The notes below the pieces were generated by a model. That model worked only from the letters and a program-made list of their open reading frames with translations, was not told where the DNA came from and did no database searches. Shown piece by piece: positions 1 through 9,200 of a stretch of DNA of 64,000 nt (positions are counted from its first letter, which is position 1; each line of letters begins with the position of its first letter). Location of the stretch: positions 37,330,591 through 37,394,590 of the forward strand of contig OZ024837.1 of assembly GCA_964016985.1 (NCBI GenBank), given 5' to 3'. The position numbers were made by a program, and so were the translations under genes. The DNA comes from Anodontia alba (lineage: Eukaryota; Mollusca; Bivalvia; Lucinida; Lucinidae).

Positions 1-111
1 GTAACCTGAAACACACACATTTTTTTTTTTTTTTTTTTTATTTGGCTTTATTAACAAAAGCTTTGCCTGCATATACATGTACTTGGCACAGCTCATGTAT
101 ATTTTTTACAG

Positions 112-275
112 GGATCACATAGCTGCAAAACCTTGTATCTAAATTGTATGACACTGAAGGATTCAGCAACTGTTTTTGGTAAATTATACACGGATTTGAC
201 TGGAAAAAATGCACCAACTGTGAAAGAACGTCTTCGAGCTGTTGAGAAAAGTTTAACATCAGATGGACCTTCCAT
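112..275 (+). CDS. CDC6: CDC6 exon (first visible)
   Basis: Follows a T-rich acceptor ending AG at 110-111. It codes 54 codons plus 2 nt starting GSHSCKTLYLNCMTL and ending in SDGPS. Donor gtaagt follows. The split codon is completed by the first base of the next exon to give Ile. Confidence 0.93.
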
Positions 276-3200
276 GTAAGTTAAAAGAAAACAGTATATG
301 CCTCAAGTTTAGTTTTTCTTCTTACCATGATTATAATATTGATGTTGCTGGTACTCTGATATTAAAAGTGCTTCATCAAAGTGCTTCAAATGAGTCCATT
401 AAACATGTTTTCAGGGAGAAATGAGAAATATTCTCATATGCCCTCATGTCTAGTTAAGAATATATTGATTTCTTTCTATTTCTGCACAAAAACACATGTG
501 GGTTCTCAAGTAGAAGTGCTGCAGAAAGGGTCCTAGTGAGTACCCAGGACATGTTTTCATGGGGAAATCAATCAAAGGATTGATCGTGATACTCCTTATA
601 TCTGGAGCCAGAGCTCTAGATAAGAGGGAGTAAAGGGTATTTCAGCATTGAATTGTTGAAATACTCCATGAAATTTTGAATTTCAGCATTGAAATAAAAT
701 TTAGGGGTAAAAAATGTCAGTGAACTTTACATCTTTTAACATAAAGCAATTTCATTCACATTTATATTTTTGTTAGCAGTAGAAGTAGGGTTAAATCCTT
801 AAAGCACCCATGACAAATTTATGCATTCTAGATTGCTTGGCTGCTGTTGTTTTTTTTTTTTTCCAGAGAAAATCTTGGCATTCATGTGAATTTTCTGATT
901 AGCAGACAATTCAGATGAAATGCCAAGTTTATTTTCTCTGCAAAGGTTAGAATTTTGTATGCTACACTTATACTTGGTGCTTTAAGAGTTTAAGCATTGC
1001 AAACGGGCATTTAAATATTCAGCTTTAACAGTCAGGAGCATAACTTTTTAACGTTATAATTTTGAGAAAATTTATAACTTTGTTAAGTTAAAATTCCACT
1101 ATAAAGTAACCTCCCTTCCAAAGTGTAAGAGTTAACTTTCCTTTGGCTGAAGGATTTAACTTATTGTTAACTTATAGGTTATTTCTGAAATTTGTAAATA
1201 TTTTGAAAATAACCTAAGTAAGTTAAACAGTATATTTTTTTCATTAACTTCAAAGGCCCTGTGTACACATTTCTAGACGATGCATACAAAATTTTATTGC
1301 TTGATCATAAAGTTATGTAACAGATCTTTCATACAAAATTAACCACTTGCCTATAAAATTAACCACTTGTCCATGAAAATTGCTGTAAGTCTGCAATCAA
1401 AAGGTGAAAAAATGGTACAAATTAAAAAATAACTGAATTTAAATTCACAAATTGTAGCAAAATTGATAACTCTTTTGAGTTAAAAAAAAAAAAACTTGTA
1501 GAAGTTATGCTCCTGACAGTTATTGAAAACAGTTGTTCCAATGGGCAAGCGGTTAGCATAGTACTTCAGATTTTTTTAATACTGCTGACTTTGATTCACA
1601 AAATCCTAGGTGCAAGTCCCGCTAGAGACAGATTCCAACAAATATGACTGTATAGCACTTTATTGCACAGAGCCTTTCATAATAATCCCAGGCCTCCTAG
1701 CGAAACCTATAAAACCTATAATAACCTATAATTTTGTGTTAAACCTATAAAACCTTTATTTTGTTCATAAAACCTATAAAAAGCCTGTATTTTCATGAAA
1801 AAACCTATAATTCACTTTTTGAACCTTCTTGCGAATCAACCCTAACTTTTCTTCAAAATGCACTACATTTTTTTACTTTTTAGTCCCATAAAAAGTGATG
1901 AAAACTGTCAAGAAATTGTAATTTTTTCCTCGCTCGCTTCGCTCGCTCGGACTTCGGAAAATTCAGATCAACTTTATCTGAGTAATTGTGGCACAAAAAT
2001 TCATCAAATATTTTTTCTTCAGTTTTAAATCTTTATGTGAGTTTGGAAGACTCTTTTTTTAACCTGTATTTTTATTGGAAAACCTGTAAATAACCTATAT
2101 TTTGAGTAAGAAGAACCTATATAAAAACCTATATTTTCAAAGTGGGCCACTAGGAAATCCCTTAATGCTCTGGAAATCCCATAATCCCTTAATCCTGAAA
2201 TCCCTTAATGCTCTGGATATGACTTTTCTAATGTTTTATAATGTTGAAAGAGATATAAAACACCAGGGCCCAGTTGTTCAAAGCTAACGATGTCGTTAGT
2301 TAACGATTCGTTAAAATTTACATCAAGTGATACGCAAATATGCTATAATTTTTTGTTGAAAAAATGTGAGTAGCTTTTGCTGTGCAAAAGCTACTTACAT
2401 TTTTTCAGCAAAAAATATCAGAATATTGTATATTGAATCCGCTAAAACAGTTAACGAAATGACCCTTAACGAGCTCGTTAAGCTAACGACGCTTTGAACA
2501 ACTGGGCCCAAGTCATCATCATATAGAAAACTAGCAGCTTTAGAAAGTTCTTTATCATTTTCAGAATCATGGTATTGGATGAGATAGACCAGCTGGATAG
2601 TAAAAACCAGGAGATATTGTATACCATTTTTGAGTGGCCAGCCTTACCAAAGTCAAGACTTATTTTAGTTGGTAAGTCAGTTTTGTCAGTAGTTAAGCCA
2701 TATTTGGGTTTGGGGTAGGTGGAAAAGATGGCAAGAAGTTTTCCTTTTATGGGGCATGAGATCATCATTTTCAGGGGACTATATTAGAAGTCTGCCATTT
2801 TTTTCAATAGAGACAACTTTCTGTTTGCTTTCCTCACACAAAGCCCCATTTAGAAAGGAGAGATGCAAAGTACAGTCAAACTTCAGTGGCTCAAACATCT
2901 GTGGGGTTATGGAAGTTTGTTTGAGATATGGTTAGTTTGAGTCACTGAGGGTAAATCATTGCATCAGGTCAGGAGGCAAATAGCAATAATTTAGAGAAAT
3001 CTTTTCGATTTTCTGCATAATAATTGTATGTTGAGTGTACTCATTGCATTTGCCTCAATGAGGCAATTCTAATGAGTACACACAACATATAATTTCATGA
3101 TGAAATAAGAAAATTTCCCTAAATATTTGTTTTCTTGAGCTATTGGAAGAATTTTTATAGGGACTCAAAAAGGAGTTTGAATTGGCCATACATAGTTAAC

Positions 3201-6200
3201 GAGCCATCGGTGTTCAAGCTATTGAGGTTGGAGTTTAAACTTTTCAGACATGTCAGATGGGCTGCATATATATAATATATATAATATATATGTAATAATA
3301 TTGACTGAATTACCTCTCCTGAAATTGTATCCATTCTCTAAAGGATTGTGGGTACTCTTTTATGTGAGGCAACTGCTAAAATTTTTTTGCCTCTTTTTTT
3401 TAATGGGCTTGTCTCTCAAAGGAGAGAATTTGCTTTCTTTTAGAGCAAATTCTCTTTTAGAGTAGACCCAGAAGAAGGGCTTTGGAGTACAGGAAAGGAA
3501 ATAGGAAGACTCAAAAGTTGAGACAACTTATGTGAAAAATACCTCTTGGTAGACACAGACTATACATGGTAGGTGGTCGGGAGGAGCGAAGGTGTTGTGT
3601 ATCTTACGTCACTGAGGCGGAAAATTGATTGGCTTTTATTTGGGCAAGGCAAGCTATCCTTGTAGCAAAGGGTGTGTGTGTTGGTGGCTGGGGGTGGGGG
3701 GGGGGTGCGGGGGGGAGAGTTTATTTCTTCTGTTTCTGTTCTTTACTTTCATTCCTGTTCCTCTTCCTCTTTCATCTCCTCTACTATCTCTTCTATTCTT
3801 TTCTTTCTTTTTCTGTGAGACGACACAAAATGACCCACAAGGGGTGACGTATTGTTAAACCCCAACACCATCAGTCAATCAGACTATATACATGAGCAGA
3901 ACATTTACATTAAGTGCAGATTTGTCTGTTAACCCTTGTCCTGCTGAATAAATTTAGATGCAACGCCCACTTCTAATTTTCAGCCAATCAGATTACTTGA
4001 TCTGGATTGTTGCTATAATTCACATACCTAATGGCATACAGTGCAGATCCAGATAAGTTGGCTTCTTCAGAAGCCAACTGATCTGGATCTACACTGTTTG
4101 CAAAGGCAGGGTATATCCGGGTTCAGCAGGACAAGGGTTAAGTGAGTCAAATCAACAAAAAATCTGGCATGTCTAGGAATTGACCTGTCAACAGTGGTCG
4201 AGAGTTCTCTTTTCCTAACAATTTTGGTGATTTTGTGACCATTAGATCTTAGTGAAATTCAAAATTAAATATATGGGAGAGGAGGAAAGCTCTTGAAATT
4301 TTGCTTTATGCCTTGGATTTCATAATTACTGGAACAATATTGCCTTCACTGTAACTTCTGTAACTTGATATTTCAGGAATTGCCAATGCCTTGGATTTAA
4401 CTGACAGGGTTTTGCCAAGACTCCAGGCAAGACCAGATTGTAAACCCGAGTTGTTGAACTTTGCCCCTTACAACAAGGAACAGATCTCTGCCATAATAAA
4501 GGATAGACTCAAAGATGTAAGTTTTATCACACTTCTTGGAACCTTTTTTTATAAATTTTTCTGAACCGCTGTATGAAATACTTGTATACAGTTGACTCTC
4601 TTTATCTCGAAGTCCAAGGGACTCTTTGAAACACTTCATGATATCCATACCTTGACATGTCAGATTTGCAGAAGTAAAAAAAATAAATCAAACAACTACA
4701 TTTAACAAATGAATATCTAATTTGAATTCTGAAGTTAAAGATACTTTGGAGCAATTTCTCCTCTTTACCATGATATTTTGTGTCCTGTTGTTAGATTTCC
4801 TTGTTAAATCAGGTACCAGACTTTCGCTTTGAGATAAGCGGTTATTCGAGATAAAAGAGGTAGAGAAGCCATGCGCCCTCTTTTCTGGAGTTATAATTCA
4901 GCAGTCATTCTGATTGTTATTTTCACTTATAACTATTATAACCATTTTTAGTCTGTTTTGGGTAAAATAACTTACTACTCTTCCAAAAAAATATACAGCC
5001 AGTTAAGCTCCATAGCAGTCAGGGCCCAGTTGTTCAAAGCGTCTTTAGCTTAACGAGCTAGTTAAAGATCATTTCATTAACTGTTTTTGCGGATTCAACA
5101 TGCAATATTCGGATATTTTTTGCTGAAAAAATGTGAGTAGCTTTTTTCTACTCACATTTTTTCAGCAAAAAATTTTAGCATATTTGCATATCACTCAATG
5201 TAAGTTTTAGCGAATCGTTAACTAACGACATCGTTAGCTTTGAACAACTGGGCCCTGATGAGTACCCACACATATGGTTTTGTCGAGAAATTCAAAAAAA
5301 TGTTTTAAAGTGCTTTTGTTGAAAAAAAAAAACAAGAACACAATTTCAGCTATATGGAAACTGGACCAAATTACAAAATTCTTCATTCCCAGACTTTAAC
5401 CCATTGTAGTCGGGAGACCCATAAAAGGGTAATTGGCAAACAGTGCAGACGGATCAGATGCCACAGAAGGTGGTGTCTGATCAGGATCTCCACTGTTTGC
5501 AAATAGTTTAGCAATTTTTCTCTAGGAATATGTAAATCTCATAGCCGGATGTACAAAATGTACCCAAAATTGAAATTGGACTCTTCCAATATACAGTGGG
5601 AGAGTCTGTTCAGTATCCAATGGGTTAATGGCTGACATATTCTGATTTAACAGCTAGAAGGCGAAGGCCTTGATGTGATGGATGGCACTGCTGTCCAGTT
5701 TTGTGCTCGTAAAATCTCAGCCGTTGCGGGGGATATGAGGAAGGCGCTGGATGTTTGCCGACGTGCGGTTGAAATGGTGGAGACGGATGTGAAAAGTCAG
5801 AGAGTCCTGAAGTTTAATGCCAGTGGTAAATAGCTACTCATATATTCATTTATTGTATAATTAATATCTGATAATAGTATTAATATTAGGTACATGTATG
5901 CATTAAGGCTTAAAAAAAAGTCCTGTTTCCATTTCTAAAAAAACAAATCTGTGACAGGTTCACCAACTGTATGGCAGTATTACTTTGTGTAATCCAATTT
6001 ACAGACTGTATTTTAGAAAATCAGTTTTGGATAGCTTTGAAATTTTCCATGCCTTCAAGTTGATTAGATTTTGAAGACCTTAGCCTTGTTTTTAAGGTTG
6101 GCATATAATGTTGGAGTTGTGGAGACATCTCAGATCTGTTTTTCTGAAAAACAAATTTCTAGGTATCTTAAACCCCAGGCTCAGCTATAAAAGGGCAGGC

Positions 6201-9200
6201 TCCGCCCCCAAATTATGATGGTGGCAAGTTCAAACACTTTTCAGATGCTCAGTGAATAAATAGTGATTTTGGTCTTACCAACTTTCATATTAATTAGATA
6301 AAAATAACTGAACAACTTTTGGCCAGTCTTTGATGAATCATGGGATCATTTTATAGAATCAGATAAGGATAAGACTACAATAAATAGTTTTATTTTGAAA
6401 ATCTGAGTCTAACTGTCAGTTAGATTTGAATTTTCACCTTTGACCCCTGCAATGACAGGCAAACAAGATATAAATAGAAAAGCACATGGCATGATTTCAC
6501 ACAGGAATCAAAAGGTAAACAAACATGCAAAGCTCACCACTCTGTGCCAACAGATATGTGATCCAATTGAATTTTATGCAGCATCATAAAGTGAATCATA
6601 TGTTACATTTTTTAGCATTCATAAATACATACATAAAATAATTCACTGTAGACTTTGTTTATATAAAAAAAAATCACTGTAGACTTTTTGTTTACATAAA
6701 GTTTCTAATAAATAAATAAATTCCCACAGCTGGCACATGGTGAACTTACAGTTAGTCAGATGGTTTTTCTATGGGTACTGCAGTTTTTTGACAACTGTTT
6801 GATGAGCGAACAGCGCGATATAAGTGAAATGTTCTTGAAAATCAAAGAAGTGAATAATTCAGATTAACGGCTGAAGAATAAACAAGATTTTGATTCAAGA
6901 ATGCATAAGATAATGCTCAGAAAATCACAATATATAAATTGATCAAAATTTCGAACTTTTATGTGAAAGTGTTTCTTTCAAGTGTATTCTTTTTTTTTTT
7001 TTTTTTTTTAAATCCTTTCTTCTATGTTGGTTTAGACAAATCTTAATTACCCCACCACAAAACAGTATCCATTTATCTAGTTTATCTTTGAATCTGACAG
7101 TAGCTTTACACAGATACTCAGTAATCAGCTGATTCCAACATGTGCATGTTTACATTCCTGTGCAGCTGACCCCAACATGACCTAAGTTAACCCATTATCT
7201 CTTGTCTGGCCACTCCCCAGATTTCTCCTGTAGGACCTACAGGAATCTGGCCTTTAAGTATCAGGGATGGGAAACTTCCAGATTAATCCTGATTTCAGGA
7301 TTAAGAACTTTACATTTTAAGCACGAAATTTCACTTTTCCACTTGTTCACAAGACCATCCAGTCATGTCAAAAGTAGTTATTTGGGTTAATATATGTGAA
7401 ATAAATTTAAAAAACTAATTATTAAACTAATAATTAGTTTCACAGCTCTAGATAAGAGGAGGTAGCCACACAATAATTATCATATTTCTCAATAAAAAAA
7501 ACATGGGTATTTGTTAGAAGTGCCTTGGGTTTCTAATGATTACAGAAAACGTTTTTATTGAGAAATAAAGAAAATAGTAGTTTTACGACTGAATTTTTAG
7601 ATTGCAGGATTGATTATTAGAGGTTATTCTCACCCCTGAGTATTTGGACAACTTATATCCTAACCATAGCTCTTGTTAAGGCGCTTTTTTTCAATTCAAA
7701 AGTATTGATATTTGTCTTATTTCTCCAAGAAAACATATGTTGTGATACTCATTAGAAGCGCCTCACTGAGGCGCTTCTAATGAGTACCCACAACATATGT
7801 TTTTGTGGAGAAATAAGAAAAATATTAACCTGATACCCCTCTTATCTAGGCCTATGCTAACAGTACTTGTCCTAAAATTAGAACAGCTGCCTTTGACTAC
7901 CTGTTGATGTGTCATCAAAATTGCTGGATGCGTGACAAACAGTGAAGACCCTGAGCTTAAAAGTCTTTCATGTATTTTACAAATGTTTTACAGACTGCTG
8001 CAGTCCAGAGAAATCCCCAGAAATACCAAAGAAGATCAGCGTGGTTCACATCAACAAAGTTCTGTCGGATGTCTATGGAAGCGGATCAGCGGCGTCACAA
8101 CAGGAGACCATTCCACTGCAGCAGAAGCTTGTTATGTGTAGTTTATTATTATTGTTGAAACAAGGGAAACTTAAGGAAGTGACAGTCGGAAAGGTATTTA
8201 TTTGCTCATCTTTAACTCTTAGCATGCTGGGTAAAATGTTCAGATCACATTAAATTTTTTTTATTTTTTCATGTTTTCCACAGATTTGTCATTTCATGCA
8301 AATTGTCTCTGTTGAAATGTCAAATCCTGTGTCCTGGGAAAAAATAATGCTATATTGGTAAACGGTTGTGGGTTTGATCCCCAGCCGAGTCATACCAAAG
8401 ACAAATGGAGCTAACTGTGTTTCTGCTTGGTGCTCAGTATTAAGACAGTAAAGGTAGGAATTAGAATTGGTCAGCCCTTTTTGTTGGTTACAATTTCAGG
8501 GAGGCAGAAGTCCGGCAACTCTTGTTAAAATTCTGAGAACAAGTCTTTTTTTAAAAGGATGAATTTGTTCTCCTTTTGAGCATTTTCTTTAGTCTGGAGG
8601 TAGACAACTTTTCAGAAAGGCTTGACTAAGTGTAAACCTCAAAAATCAAAAACATAAAAAAACAAAAAAAAAAAAAAACAAAAAAACAAAAAAAACAAGA
8701 AAAAAACAACAACAAAACCAAAACAACAACAAAAACCCAGTGAAATTTACTTTTACTTTCTGTTCAAATAATACTGTTGGTTCAGAGGAATATTTATTCA
8801 AGGATGTTTGCTCACCAGCTGCTGTCATTTAAGAAGGAAAAAAAAAAAAAAAAAAAAAAAAATCACAAAAAAAAAACACACTTTTGCTCATATGTAAGTA
8901 GCAAAGACAATGGTCAGTATCCTTACAGTCTAATAAGGAATTTCCATTTTTACCCTAAGCATTCACAAACCATATCTATCTTAATGTTTGAGCAAGTCTA
9001 TTTTACCGTGTAGACATGGATAAGGTGCTGTGTTCTCTGATATCTGATCTGGGTCTATGCTCTGATCTGATTCTACACTCTGCTCAGGCCTGTCTGTCCG
9101 AATGCTTAGTGTAAATATGGTATTTGCCTAACAGATCATTTGGGCATGCCATACGAAAATGTGTCATTGGGCATATGGGGACAGCGAAGGCCCAGATCAG